From Flavisolibacter longurius (GTDB taxonomy: Bacteria; Bacteroidota; Bacteroidia; Chitinophagales; Chitinophagaceae), in the NCBI GenBank assembly GCA_013327885.1, contig JABUMY010000005.1:62001-126000 (forward strand): DNA of 64,000 bases. The letters are read 5' to 3'. Numbering within the stretch: position 1 is the stretch's first letter; each line of letters opens with the position of its first letter. Of the stretch, positions 9,601 to 18,555 are shown piece by piece. Under the pieces are notes generated by a model. That model ran no database searches, was not told the origin of the DNA, and saw only the letters and a list, made by a program, of their open reading frames with translations. The position numbers were made by a program, and so were the translations under genes.

Positions 9601-10243
9601 CGAGGATGCCGGTCACGCCGACAGGATCGAGCAATTTTACCAGGTCCCAATCGCCAAAAAGCTTAGCCGCTGCAAGGGCAAACACCTGGGCAAAAATGGC
9701 TAACAAGAGGCTGGCCAAATAACTGGTCATAACCTGCCTGCTCAACGCAGCAAAGCCGAACTGAAGCGCCGTTGCAATAAATACAGTCGGCAAGGCAAGC
9801 AGGAAGTAAACATTAAAATAAGCCGATGCCCTGAATGGCAACAAGCCGCCTTCGTCCATCCCAAACAGGTGAAAGGAAAAGAGCACACCAACCGGCAAGG
9901 AAAGCACCAGCAAGGCATTCACCACAAGGGCTGCCAGGAATCTTCCGCCCAGATAATGAAGCTTTGTAACCGGCGTTGTATAGGTGAGGTGATGCATGCG
10001 CACCTGCACATCTCTTGCCGCTGCTTCCCCTGCAATAGAGGCGCCCATGACCAGCCACAAAAGGGCACCAATAACAACAGTGGCTGTGATGTGAAAGGTA
10101 TTGTTTGCATACACGCCATCGCCAGGCGTGGTGAGCCCGTTCATGATAAGGGTAAACAGGAACAGCACAATAAAATAAAGTTGGGTGGACAGGCGACCTG
10201 CTAGGTAGGCGAACTCGTAGCGAAAGATCTTCCAGAGCTTCAT
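6653..10243 (-). CDS. ABC-2 type permease fused to M1 aminopeptidase domain
   Basis: A protein of 1196 residues. Residues 1-590 hold two sets of hydrophobic helices of the ABC-2 permease type (first set about 15-275, second about 310-590, with the cytoplasmic loop GELVWRERAAGINDLTD typical of this family). From about 640 an extracytoplasmic M1 peptidase region follows: zinc motif HEVAHQWW at 943-950 (His943, Glu944, His947) and a downstream GLSVYAGMQVLEK segment supplying the third ligand. It overlaps the upstream ATPase gene by 4 bases, so the two are translationally coupled. This permease/peptidase fusion is known in Bacteroidota but its substrate is not. It may export and trim peptides, or couple proteolysis to transport. 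The divergent LytS/LytTR pair is the obvious candidate regulator. Confidence 0.9.
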   Translation of the reverse strand: MKLWKIFRYEFAYLAGRLSTQLYFIVLFLFTLIMNGLTTPGDGVYANNTFHITATVVIGALLWLVMGASIAGEAAARDVQVRMHHLTYTTPVTKLHYLGGRFLAALVVNALLVLSLPVGVLFSFHLFGMDEGGLLPFRASAYFNVYFLLALPTVFIATALQFGFAALSRQVMTSYLASLLLAIFAQVFALAAAKLFGDWDLVKLLDPVGVTGILGNELQTWTPTEKNTRLVSLQGFFLWNRVLWSGAAVLLLWLTYTRFSFSHVETKSWWSRFLRQPKPMTKTLTENFVTRATAISIPQVEQTFGYATGLRQVLIIAGSSFTKIAKHPAGLLLVGVLALASALFGSRILTQFGIPLLPTTSQVLHYLATPLTNLGTPWLVMPLLLMYFVGELVWRERAAGINDLTDTAPVPDWVLFTGKFLGFGLVVLVWMVFLLAGGIGMQLGMGYHQLEIGLYLQVLFGLQLVDYLLFSLLAMVIHVVINQKSIAHLVVLLTFGFMAFPSAFQVEHNLLIFGAGPKWEYTDLRGFGNTLGSWLWFKLYWIAWALLLAVAARMLWPGGREQGLISRIKLAPKRFNGSTAWVASIGLILLFAVGSFIFYNTNVLNEYVTASESLKRQAAYEQQYSRYRNAPQPQLTATKLHVEIYPDKQQADINATYTLVNRESLPIDTIHIGSGSGFEPVAIRFNQVSIPVVEDKKLGHYMYALQKPLQPGDSLQLNFAVHYHQRGFQQKNNKALVVEGGTYFTNFNLLPVIGYQSYREIRDAVLRKKYLPAAKPEMPSLYDTAAQKKPFSTTQSSLEAVIGTTKGEVAVAPGAFQQTWTKGDRRYFHYKTEGSIGGEFAILSGKYAVKEESWNNIAIKLYYHPDHAQNTARMLRSVKASLAYYTESFGAYPYHQFTLVERAGTVSGATADAGIVYYGEQYPLLNPDDSPEGFDLLYYILAHEVAHQWWGMARLSPANVEGAGVLIEGLSVYAGMQVLEKAYGKGHLQKYVDYLHSSYEMPRSLSTTSLLRANEDFLYYRKGGLAMHALDQYIGKEKVNGALRALLQKQASGQLRHPTTLHLYEELQKVTPDSLHYLLHDLFKENTYWRLKTKGIAVAKTGDGNWQVKLKVEAQKVIVDATGVEHNVPMNDWLEVGLYEEGKRLQEPIYLQMHRIRSGEQTISVTVPRKPNSGGLDPNHLLIDLRRDDNVKQLSD

Positions 10244-11166
10244 GGCTGTACCTCCTGCGCTTGTTGCATCACCAGTTTTTGATCATAGCCTGCCATGGTG
10301 GTAAAGTAAACATCCTCCAGGTCGGGAGCCACGCCTTCAAACCCAGGGCCCGGGTCTTCTTCGCTATACACATGAACAACAGTTTTGCCACTTAGCAGCT
10401 TGGTAGAAATGACACGGTGTTCCTGCTCCAATTGAGGCAAAGCGCTTTTTTCTACAATGCGGCGCCAGATCTTTCCACCTAAATTTTCTACGGCTTGCAC
10501 CGGCTCCGCTTCCAGCAATATTTGCCCCTTGTTGATGATGGCCATCCTGGTGCAAAGCTCCCGCACATCTTCTACAATGTGGGTCGATAGTACAACCACA
10601 CTATTCTCACCCAACTCACTCAGCAGGTTTAAAAACCGCACCCGTTCGGCAGGGTCCAGTCCCGCTGTTGGCTCATCCACGATCATCAGCTTTGGATTGC
10701 CCAGCAAGGCCACAGCTACGCCAAACCGTTGTTTCATTCCACCCGAAAAGCCACCCAGTTTTTGCCTGCGGGCTTCCCAAAGGTTGGTTTGTTTCAACAG
10801 GGCTTCCACTACTTCTTTTCGCGATGCACGGTTCGTGATGCCTTTGAGCACGGCAAAATGATCGAGCAGGTCTTCTGCTTTTGCTTTGGGGTAAAGACCA
10901 AATTCCTGCGGCAGGTAACCCAGTGTTTGGCGCACCTCTTCTTTTTGCGTCAATACGTTGATGCCATCGAGGGTAATGGCACCGCTATCGGGCTCCTGCA
11001 AGGTGGCCAGGATGCGCATAAGGGTTGACTTACCGGCACCGTTCGGACCCAGCAAACCATACATGCCAGCCGGAATGTTGAGCGAAATATTTTGCAGGGC
11101 CTGCACGCCATTTGCATAGGCTTTGGAGACATTGCGTATGGAAAGGCTGAACGGTTGATTTTGCAT
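10240..11166 (-). CDS. ABC transporter ATP-binding protein
   Basis: A protein of 308 residues with all nucleotide-binding motifs: Walker A GLLGPNGAGKSTLM, Q-loop region TLGYLPQEFGLYP, signature FSGGMKQR, Walker B LMIVDEPTAGLDP and switch His in STHIVEDV. The roughly 80-residue C-terminal extension is usual for ATPases that partner ABC-2 permeases of the NatA/drug-export type. The stop codon overlaps the start of the permease-M1 gene (shared 10240-10243), so it drives that permease. Substrate unknown. Confidence 0.93.
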   Translation of the reverse strand: MQNQPFSLSIRNVSKAYANGVQALQNISLNIPAGMYGLLGPNGAGKSTLMRILATLQEPDSGAITLDGINVLTQKEEVRQTLGYLPQEFGLYPKAKAEDLLDHFAVLKGITNRASRKEVVEALLKQTNLWEARRQKLGGFSGGMKQRFGVAVALLGNPKLMIVDEPTAGLDPAERVRFLNLLSELGENSVVVLSTHIVEDVRELCTRMAIINKGQILLEAEPVQAVENLGGKIWRRIVEKSALPQLEQEHRVISTKLLSGKTVVHVYSEEDPGPGFEGVAPDLEDVYFTTMAGYDQKLVMQQAQEVQP

Positions 11167-11422
11167 TTTTCTATCGTTTATAGCGGCTACTTTTTAGGAA
11201 GATGAAAGCGCCGTTGTTGGTACGTTCATTTCACTCCCAACAAAACAAGGCATGCCGGAGGAAAAAGAAAAAGGCGATATGCGAATGGGCAGAACAAATC
11301 GACAACTTCTCTTTTTGGTGCCATCAACGAACTTGCAGGTTCTAATTGACCGTTGATAGATTGGATAGGGCCATGGGTCGAGTAGAGAGCCACCAAACGG
11401 CAGGAAAAAATACCTTTGGCGG

Positions 11423-12460
11423 ATGAAGCGGATTAAAAGAGTGTTTTTGTGGGTCCACCTGGTTCTCTGGACCTTGTTTGGCCTGCTGCTGGCCCTTCAG
11501 CTTAGCCAGGACACTGCCTCTTGGCTTCAATTGACCGTGGCTGTTATGCTCTCTACCCTCTATGTTTTTTACAGCCATTTCTATCTTCTTATCCGGTATT
11601 CAGGCAAACGAAAAAATCGGTCTTACTATCTCAGGCTGGCCGCGATTATTTTTAGCGGCCCCATTCTTTATTTGCTTTTTCACTACCGCAAACTGGACAG
11701 CTTCGATCTTTTACAGGAATACTATCTTGTTTCCCTGTTCTCTATTGTTCTACCTTTTATTTTCTTAAGCTGGCTGGCCAGGGTAACAGAGAACCTTGTT
11801 GTCAACACCGTTAAAAAAGAGCAGTTGGAAAAGCAGGCTGTGGAGGCCGAACTGTATTACCTGAAATCGCAGATGGCACCGCATTTTTTGTTCAACACCC
11901 TGAATAATATCTATAACCTGGTATACAAACAGGCACCTACGGCACCCGATGCCGTTTTGCAGATGGCTTCGCTCATGCGCTACATGCTTTACGAATCGAA
12001 TGCGGAAACCGTACCGCTTACAAGGGAGCTGGCGTACTTGCAGGATTACACCAGTTTGCAGCAGCTGCGCTACAAGCAAAGCCCGGTCGTTGATATAAAG
12101 TTCGAAGGTGAACCGGAAGCTTGTTACGTTTCCCCACTCTTGTTTATCCATCTGCTTGAAAATGCTTACAAACACAGCCCGGCGGGACTGGCCCCCGGTA
12201 CGATAAAAGTGACAGTTGCCGTAAAGGACGACACCCTTACCTTCAGCGTGCAAAATCCCGTTGGCAGGAAAAATGGAAATGCACTGGATGAACCCGGCGG
12301 CATTGGCTTGCCGAATGTCCGCAAACGGCTTGCTTTACTCTATCCTGGCCAGCATTCATTGGACGTTCACGACAACGGGGAACAATTCTTTATTGAATTA
12401 AAAATTCACGCTCTTCAATTAAGCGCAAATGAAAGGAAAGCTCACCTGCTATATCATTGA
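11423..12460 (+). CDS. LytS-type sensor histidine kinase
   Basis: A protein of 345 residues. Four hydrophobic segments in residues 8-120 form a membrane sensor without a large external domain. They are followed by a coiled coil and the His_kinase (pfam06580) box MAPHFLFNTLNN with phospho-acceptor His154. The C-terminal ATPase part shows HLLENAYKHSP (N box) and GGIGLPNVRKRL (G box). The gene overlaps the response regulator by 32 bases, so the two are co-expressed. The pair is divergent from the ABC/M1 operon across a 256-base gap, which suggests control of that operon; the stimulus is not visible. Confidence 0.92.
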   Translation: MKRIKRVFLWVHLVLWTLFGLLLALQLSQDTASWLQLTVAVMLSTLYVFYSHFYLLIRYSGKRKNRSYYLRLAAIIFSGPILYLLFHYRKLDSFDLLQEYYLVSLFSIVLPFIFLSWLARVTENLVVNTVKKEQLEKQAVEAELYYLKSQMAPHFLFNTLNNIYNLVYKQAPTAPDAVLQMASLMRYMLYESNAETVPLTRELAYLQDYTSLQQLRYKQSPVVDIKFEGEPEACYVSPLLFIHLLENAYKHSPAGLAPGTIKVTVAVKDDTLTFSVQNPVGRKNGNALDEPGGIGLPNVRKRLALLYPGQHSLDVHDNGEQFFIELKIHALQLSANERKAHLLYH

Positions 12461-13157
12461 CGACGAGCCGATGGCGCAGGAGATACTGGAAGCCTACATG
12501 GCAAAGGTTTCTTTTCTTGAGCTGAAAGGCAGCTTTACAAGCCCCCTGGAAGCTGTGCGTTTTTTGGAGCAGGATAAACCCGACCTGTTGTTCCTCGACA
12601 TTAACATGCCAGACCTGGATGGGCTTAGTTTTATCCCGATGCTCAACCCGAAACCATCCATCATCCTAACCACAGCTTATAACGAATATGCCCTGAAGGC
12701 CTTTGAGCTGGAGGTAAAAGATTACCTGCTGAAGCCCTTTTCTTTTGAACGGTTTTACAAAGGCGTGCTACGCATTTACCAGGAGCAAATGCAACGGCTG
12801 GAACCGGAAACGAAGACGCCGAAAGAAAGCCCTAAAAACGAGCCCGAATATATCTTTTTGAAGGCAGGTCACCGTATCCGGAAACTGGCTATCGGTGACA
12901 TCATTTTTGTAGAAGGGATGAAAGACTACCTGCGGATTCATACGGCCGAAGAAAAGATCATGACGCTATTAAATTTTGCCAAACTGGAAGAGCTATTGCC
13001 GGCAAAGAATTTTGCCCGTGTTCACCGGTCATTTCTTGTGGCAATGGACAAAATTGACCACATCGAGAAAAACAGGATCCATATTGCCGACCAGGTCATT
13101 CCCATTAGCGACACGTACGCAGAAGCGTTCTATAAAATGCTGAACGGTTACCAGTAA
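12429..13157 (+). CDS. LytTR family response regulator
   Basis: A protein of 242 residues. The receiver domain occupies about 5-120, with acidic pair DDE at 11-13, phospho-acceptor Asp57 in LLFLDINMPDLDG and the KP motif in DYLLKPFS. A linker leads to a LytTR DNA-binding domain at about 140-240 (IFVEGMKDYLRIHT, FARVHRSFLVAMDKI). It starts inside the 3' end of the kinase gene. LytTR proteins bind pairs of roughly 9-base direct repeats; I did not find a convincing pair in the 11167-11422 gap by eye. Confidence 0.93.
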   Translation: MKGKLTCYIIDDEPMAQEILEAYMAKVSFLELKGSFTSPLEAVRFLEQDKPDLLFLDINMPDLDGLSFIPMLNPKPSIILTTAYNEYALKAFELEVKDYLLKPFSFERFYKGVLRIYQEQMQRLEPETKTPKESPKNEPEYIFLKAGHRIRKLAIGDIIFVEGMKDYLRIHTAEEKIMTLLNFAKLEELLPAKNFARVHRSFLVAMDKIDHIEKNRIHIADQVIPISDTYAEAFYKMLNGYQ

Positions 13158-13234
13158 GAAGGAAACGATGCTATGCAACCCGGTGGAATTTGTTTTCTTC
13201 CGTACGAAAAAATCTCAACCCATAGCAAAACAAA

Positions 13235-13248
13235 AATGCATTTGCATT
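13235..13248 (-). terminator. Weak terminator after the GH51 gene
   Basis: On the minus strand AATGC-AAAT-GCATT forms a 5-base-pair hairpin followed by TTTGTTTTG, directly overlapping the stop of the GH51 gene. Short stem, so only a possible terminator for the DapA/POT/DUF1680/GH51 gene run. Confidence 0.3.
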
Positions 13249-15202
13249 ATCCCTTTTTCAGCCGAATTACATTCACGCTGCCTGGCTTTGCCCCAAACCT
13301 GAATTGCTTTCCCGGTACGCTAAGCACGGTTTCAACCGGAACAAACTTTGCCGGGTTATCCAACGTGTTTTCGGCTTCCATGTCGGTACCGGAAAGAGTA
13401 AGAACAGTAGCCTTTTTTGCGGGCTTTCCAAAACCTTCAATGTTGAAGGCAATCTCTTTTGCCACCGGATTTGCGTTCACCAGTTTGATGATCAGGTCAC
13501 CGCTTTCCGCATCCATAGTGGATGAAGCATAGAGGCTGTCCTGCCCTGCTACTGCTTTATTTGCCTGCAAGGCCGGTACCACTGCAGAACCTTTGTTGGT
13601 TGAAAAAAGTTTCTGCACATAATAATTGGCAGAGCCCACGGATCGTAAGTTATCAAACCAAATCAGGTTTGGCGACCACTGCCAGGCATCCACATGGGCC
13701 AGCAGGGGTGCATACGATGTCATTCGCACCACCTGTGCATTGCGTTCCAGCCCGGTCATAAAAGCAGCTTCTGAAAGTGCTGCCAGCCAGTTGTTCTTGC
13801 GCCGGCCATCTTCACCTGGCTTGTCGTGGGCAGCATATTCCCCGGCAAACACTTTTGGCCCTGTTGTATCGTAGCTATCGTAGCGCCTGGCGTTGCGGGT
13901 AAAAAAAGCAGGCGGCGCATAATAGTGCTCATCAACCATATCAGGCTTTAATACTTTCATTTCCTGCCATAAGTAAGTAAACATATCACCACCGGCAAAA
14001 GGTCCTGCCGAACCAACAATTTCAATGGCAGGATATTTTGCTTTGATGGCATCCATAAAAACCTTGGCTCTTGCTACATACTCGGGCCCCCACTGTTCGT
14101 TGCCAACACCAATCATCTTTAAATTAAACGGCGCCGGGTGGCCCATTTCTGCACGGAGTTTGCCCCAACCGGTATCAGTACTACCGTTGGCAAATTCAAC
14201 AAGGTCCAGCGCATCCTGTATATACGGATCCAGTTGGTCCATTGCCGCCAGTTCACCCGTGTTGAACTGGCAGGCCATGCCGCAATTCAAAATGGGCAGG
14301 GGCGCCGCGCCAATATCTTCTGCCAGTAAAAAATATTCGTAAAAACCAAGACCGTAAGACTGGTAATAATCTGCCGGGGAGCGCTGGGCAATTTCCGAGC
14401 TCCAGCGGTTAACGATCACTTTCCTGTCCTCTACCTTACCAACAGTCTTTTTCCATTGGTACCGGTTGGCCAGGTCGCGGCCTTCTACAATGCAGCCGCC
14501 GGGAAAACGCAAAAAGCCCGGTTTCAGGTCGGCCAGCTTTTGCACCAGGTCAGCCCGCAAGCCATTCTCGCGGCCCTTCCAGGTATCTTTTGGAAAGAGG
14601 GATACCATGTCCAGTTGAACGGTTGCGGGTCCGTTGACCAACAATTTCAGCGAAGCCTTTGCATCGGTGCTGCTTGCGGTAAACGAAGCCTTGTGTGTTG
14701 CCCATGCACCGCTTATCCCCTGCACACTGGTTTTGCCAATAACCTCGTCTTTGCTATTGAGAAGAAGAATGTCAAGAACAGGATTTCCGGCGCCTTCTTT
14801 CCGGGCTAAAACGGAGAAATGATAGGTGGCACCCTGGCGTACGCCCATGCCCCGGAAGCCTTCGTTCTGCAAGCCGATAACGGAATCAGCGCTGTGGTTA
14901 ATGACCTGCAGGTAACGGGGATTGTTCTCTTTTCCTGAATTAAAAACATCCACCCGGCCCTGTGGCTTTTGTCCCATTTGAATGCGCCAGCCCATCAAGG
15001 GAACGGCAAATTCAAACGAACGATTTTTCACCATCTCCGCATATACGCCACCGTCAGCAGCAAAGTTGATGTCTTCAAAAAACAATCCCCACATGGTGGG
15101 CTGAATAGCGGCCAGTTTTTTATCGGCCTGTATGTTGATGGTTTGCGCATTGGAAGCCATAGAAAATATAAGGCAGGTCGCTACAGCTAAAAATTTTTTC
15201 AT
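13247..15202 (-). CDS. GH51 alpha-L-arabinofuranosidase, exported
   Basis: A protein of 651 residues from the ATG at 15202, which gives the signal peptide MKKFLAVATCLIFSMASNAQ; the upstream in-frame extension is not signal-like. It removes terminal alpha-L-arabinofuranose. The family opening MWGLFFEDINFAADGGVYAEM is followed by a carbohydrate-binding beta-sandwich (about 90-210). The catalytic barrel shows GVGNEQWGPEY (acid/base Glu369) and VFAGEYAAH (nucleophile Glu455), and a C-terminal beta domain ends the protein. It is the last gene of a same-strand run DapA1-POT-DUF1680-GH51 (193-base gap before it). In extensin glycans the outermost arabinose is alpha-linked, so this enzyme could act before the beta-L-arabinofuranosidases; arabinan or arabinoxylan are equally possible substrates. 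Confidence 0.92.
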   Translation of the reverse strand: MKKFLAVATCLIFSMASNAQTINIQADKKLAAIQPTMWGLFFEDINFAADGGVYAEMVKNRSFEFAVPLMGWRIQMGQKPQGRVDVFNSGKENNPRYLQVINHSADSVIGLQNEGFRGMGVRQGATYHFSVLARKEGAGNPVLDILLLNSKDEVIGKTSVQGISGAWATHKASFTASSTDAKASLKLLVNGPATVQLDMVSLFPKDTWKGRENGLRADLVQKLADLKPGFLRFPGGCIVEGRDLANRYQWKKTVGKVEDRKVIVNRWSSEIAQRSPADYYQSYGLGFYEYFLLAEDIGAAPLPILNCGMACQFNTGELAAMDQLDPYIQDALDLVEFANGSTDTGWGKLRAEMGHPAPFNLKMIGVGNEQWGPEYVARAKVFMDAIKAKYPAIEIVGSAGPFAGGDMFTYLWQEMKVLKPDMVDEHYYAPPAFFTRNARRYDSYDTTGPKVFAGEYAAHDKPGEDGRRKNNWLAALSEAAFMTGLERNAQVVRMTSYAPLLAHVDAWQWSPNLIWFDNLRSVGSANYYVQKLFSTNKGSAVVPALQANKAVAGQDSLYASSTMDAESGDLIIKLVNANPVAKEIAFNIEGFGKPAKKATVLTLSGTDMEAENTLDNPAKFVPVETVLSVPGKQFRFGAKPGSVNVIRLKKG

Positions 15203-15395
15203 AACAAAAAGTAGGTTTACCAAAAACAGGGTAGCCGGGTTTGCATAATAGTTATTGGACTTTCTCATTTACAAACAACCTTCTTTATGCAAATGATTTT
15301 TTTCTAAAGAACCCTGGTTGCTTGTACTCTTCAGTTATTTTTCAAGCAAACAAATTAATGCTTTTGTGTGTAGCATTCGTAGTGCAACAAAACGT

Positions 15396-18300
15396 CTATT
15401 GCAATTCTACATCCAGGTAAACAGAATGACGCCCATAGGTTTCATAAAACGGTTTGAAGATTACGCCATCGATCGTAAACTGCAAAGAACCAGGGTCGCC
15501 TTTGATGGACTTTCCCAGGTCGTCGGCAGCAAGCGAAAGTTTACGCCATTCTTTTCTTGCTTCCGGCTCCTGTGCGGCCAGCAATACCGGACCGTAAAAC
15601 AGGCTGGCGATGTTTGGCTGATCCATCACCGGGTCAAGGTGAAAAGAGAAAGGCATTATTAATTCGATCACATCCCCATCCTTCCACCTGCGGCTAAGCT
15701 TGAGGTAACTTCCTGGCGTCGCCTTTAGCTGCTGGGCCTTTCCATTGATCGTTACAAAAAAACCATTGGTAGCCCAGGCCGGCACCCGTACATGAATATC
15801 AAACTGGCCACTCCCTTTGATCTTCAATCTGGTCTGGTCTTCCCTTGGGAAACTCGTTGTTTGCTCCACAGTTATTTTTCGCTCTGCCCATTGCAGTTTT
15901 GAAGGCACATACAAATTCACATACAGCGCCTGGTTGTTCAAACTTTTAAAGTAAATCGAATTTTGCAGCTTGGTACTGCTTTCAATAGCCGTTCCGTTAC
16001 AACAGGTAAAGCCGGTCATATCCGGGTTGCCAAATTGCTTGCCGGATCCCGGACGCAGGGGTACATGGTAAGTATTGGCAGGACTGTTTTCAGCAACAGA
16101 AGCCAGGATATGGTTGTACAAGGCCCGTTCGTAATAGTCCATCAACTCGGCCCGCGGATCAAAAACGAAAAGGCCGCCGGTCAGCTTCAGCATGTTGTAG
16201 GTGGCGCAGGTTTCGTTTTGCCCGCCGGAAGAAAAGCCGTTCTCATACAGCGTTGCGGGTTGGCCAATAAAGCATTCTGCGTTGGCAGGATTGCGGGCAC
16301 CGGCCACACCGCCAATGCTGTACATATAATCGTTGACCATCTTGTACCAGAAATTATCAGCCACGCTGTAGTATTCAGGGAGCTGGGAAACACGGTAGGT
16401 CTCTACGCTCCCTACCACCTGCGGTATGTGCTGGTTGGCATGCAAGCCCCGGAAAAGGTCAACGTTTTTGGCCAGTCCATGCGAATGAGCCGTATCACCA
16501 AAAAACACGCGGATGTTGTCAAACAATTGCGCTGTTTTCAGGTGAGAGGATTTGCCCGTGATCCGGTAAAGCCTTGCCATGGCTTCATTCATGCCACCAA
16601 ACTCTCCGGCAATGTAGGTGTTCCACATTTTTATCAGCGTGTCCTTGGGTAACTGTCGCAAGCGTGCATACACCCAGTCGCCCATGTCGCTGGCTATTTG
16701 AAGCGCTTTCTTGTTGCCGCTTACTTCGTACACATCCGTTAAGCCGGCTAAAATTTTATGCAGCGTATAATAAGGCGCCCAAATTTGATTCGGCTGTCCG
16801 CCGTACTTAGCGCCCTTTTCCAGCATAATGAACTGGTCGGGCGGATAAGCACTGATAAAGCCTTTACCCCAGTTCCAATAATCGGTGCGAATGCCTCCAT
16901 CACTAAGGTCAGAATCATAGGTGGTCTTGCCCAGTCCGACCGGTACGGCTCCCGGGTCAGCAACATGGGCACCGCCTTTTTCTTGTGGCCTGCCGGATAA
17001 TTGCGACAAGTCAAAAAGCGTATTGACCATGACCTCCATTTTTTGGAAGAAAGCCGCCTGGAGGGTTTTATCGTATCCCGTGCTGGCATAGGCCTGTGCA
17101 ATGGCGGTTAGGTAATGACCGGTTGCATGTCCTCTTAACTTGGTATCCCGGCTGTCCCACACACCCAGCGGTTTTGCGCCTTCGGGTTGCTTTTGCCCAA
17201 AGGCATGGCGAAACATATAAAGAAACGAGTTCGGGTCAGTTTTGGCCAATGTGCCGATAAACTTATCCCGGTTTTCAATAAACTTGGATGCTTTGCCCTG
17301 CGCATCCCTGTTGAGCGAAACCTGTCCCAATGCAAAAGGAGCCAGCTTAAGAGTTGGCGCTACCGGTTTCTTTGCTGCGGTAACGGTTACAAAAGCTTTG
17401 GGGCTGAAATCCGTTCCCGCCACCTTTCCCACAACCGTGTAGCTGCCGGCCTTCTGTACCTCTGAATTGTCCGTAGGCGCAGGCCAGAGCACCCTCACTT
17501 TGGGCTCCTTTCCCTTCATAACTCCTTTATACGTTCCGGCTACATAAGCAGGCAGGCGTGGCAAATTTCCGACGGCCGTTTGCACCTGCACATCTGCCAC
17601 CTGAACGAGGTAGGCATTGTAAAGCCGGGTCTCGGCGGGAGAAAATTTTGGAAGCTCGTCCTCCACCCGCTTCCGCGTTGTATTGACCGAGCCTTCATTA
17701 ACGCCGCCTCTCCGGGCATTGGTAAAAATGCCGGCCACTTGCCCCGCGGTCAGGGGCACACGGTAAATGCGAAAATCATGCACCAGTGCATCCAAATTGG
17801 GATCTCCCGGCGACAATGATCTCCCGATAAAAAGCTGTTTTTCTCCTGGCTGCTCGCCAAATACGTCGGCAAGCTCCAGTGCGATGTCACCCGTTTGTCC
17901 CACCGGTTTACTATCGATATAAGCTGTCAGCGTTTTGGAAGGAACATCGATGACAATGGCAAGATGAACCCATTTATTGGTTTCCACAGCCGGGAAAACA
18001 ACGCCTTTTTGAACCCCGTTTTTGGCGGCGATCACAGCCTGGAAATTTCCTGTGTTGCCGGTACCGACAGGGGCCGCAAAAAAATGATGGCCGGACGGCC
18101 TTCCAAAATCAAAAATTCGCTGTCCTGGTTTTTTCGATCGCAGGAAGATCCAACCCGAAAGGCTCAGTGATTCGAGATCGGCTAACGCTTCTCCCGGCAG
18201 TTTTACAAAAGCATTGCTGTCACCGGAAAGGGACAACACTTTTCCAAACCGGTTGTCGGTTACAAATTTGATTTCCTTGTCAGCGTAGGTGGCGTGCAGG

Positions 18301-18512
18301 TTGTTCCGCGACCAGTCCTTGCCATCCCCGTTAAAAAGGTACCGTGCTACCAGTCCCGTTTCTCCAATGCCATCCAGGATCTGGTCGCCATTTTGCGCCT
18401 GGGCGGTTTTCACACCAAGGATAAAAACAGTAAGAAACAAAATGACACGCAGGCTTTTTTTGCAGACTTTCCTATAAAGACTATTGACACCAACCATTTG
18501 TACGCTATTCAT
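15396..18512 (-). CDS. LamG-containing DUF1680 beta-L-arabinofuranosidase (GH146/GH127-like)
   Basis: An exported protein of 1038 residues. A signal peptide (to about residue 40, AQAQ) is followed by a concanavalin/LamG-like domain (about 55-260), a bacterial Ig-like group 4 segment (about 310-380), then the DUF1680 (alpha/alpha)6 catalytic domain (about 385-1030). The zinc-thiolate catalytic set of this clan is present: Glu767 and Cys769 in ETCATYN, and Cys837-Cys838 in TCCNGT, of which one should be the nucleophile. Known members cleave beta-L-arabinofuranosides, including Hyp-linked ones. It lies 43 bases after the POT transporter gene in the same orientation, tying sugar removal to peptide import. 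Assignment between GH127 and GH146 is uncertain by eye. Confidence 0.87.
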   Translation of the reverse strand: MNSVQMVGVNSLYRKVCKKSLRVILFLTVFILGVKTAQAQNGDQILDGIGETGLVARYLFNGDGKDWSRNNLHATYADKEIKFVTDNRFGKVLSLSGDSNAFVKLPGEALADLESLSLSGWIFLRSKKPGQRIFDFGRPSGHHFFAAPVGTGNTGNFQAVIAAKNGVQKGVVFPAVETNKWVHLAIVIDVPSKTLTAYIDSKPVGQTGDIALELADVFGEQPGEKQLFIGRSLSPGDPNLDALVHDFRIYRVPLTAGQVAGIFTNARRGGVNEGSVNTTRKRVEDELPKFSPAETRLYNAYLVQVADVQVQTAVGNLPRLPAYVAGTYKGVMKGKEPKVRVLWPAPTDNSEVQKAGSYTVVGKVAGTDFSPKAFVTVTAAKKPVAPTLKLAPFALGQVSLNRDAQGKASKFIENRDKFIGTLAKTDPNSFLYMFRHAFGQKQPEGAKPLGVWDSRDTKLRGHATGHYLTAIAQAYASTGYDKTLQAAFFQKMEVMVNTLFDLSQLSGRPQEKGGAHVADPGAVPVGLGKTTYDSDLSDGGIRTDYWNWGKGFISAYPPDQFIMLEKGAKYGGQPNQIWAPYYTLHKILAGLTDVYEVSGNKKALQIASDMGDWVYARLRQLPKDTLIKMWNTYIAGEFGGMNEAMARLYRITGKSSHLKTAQLFDNIRVFFGDTAHSHGLAKNVDLFRGLHANQHIPQVVGSVETYRVSQLPEYYSVADNFWYKMVNDYMYSIGGVAGARNPANAECFIGQPATLYENGFSSGGQNETCATYNMLKLTGGLFVFDPRAELMDYYERALYNHILASVAENSPANTYHVPLRPGSGKQFGNPDMTGFTCCNGTAIESSTKLQNSIYFKSLNNQALYVNLYVPSKLQWAERKITVEQTTSFPREDQTRLKIKGSGQFDIHVRVPAWATNGFFVTINGKAQQLKATPGSYLKLSRRWKDGDVIELIMPFSFHLDPVMDQPNIASLFYGPVLLAAQEPEARKEWRKLSLAADDLGKSIKGDPGSLQFTIDGVIFKPFYETYGRHSVYLDVELQ

Positions 18513-18555
18513 TGAAAATTACGATTTGCCGGGTTAACAAAATGGAACAGGATCA

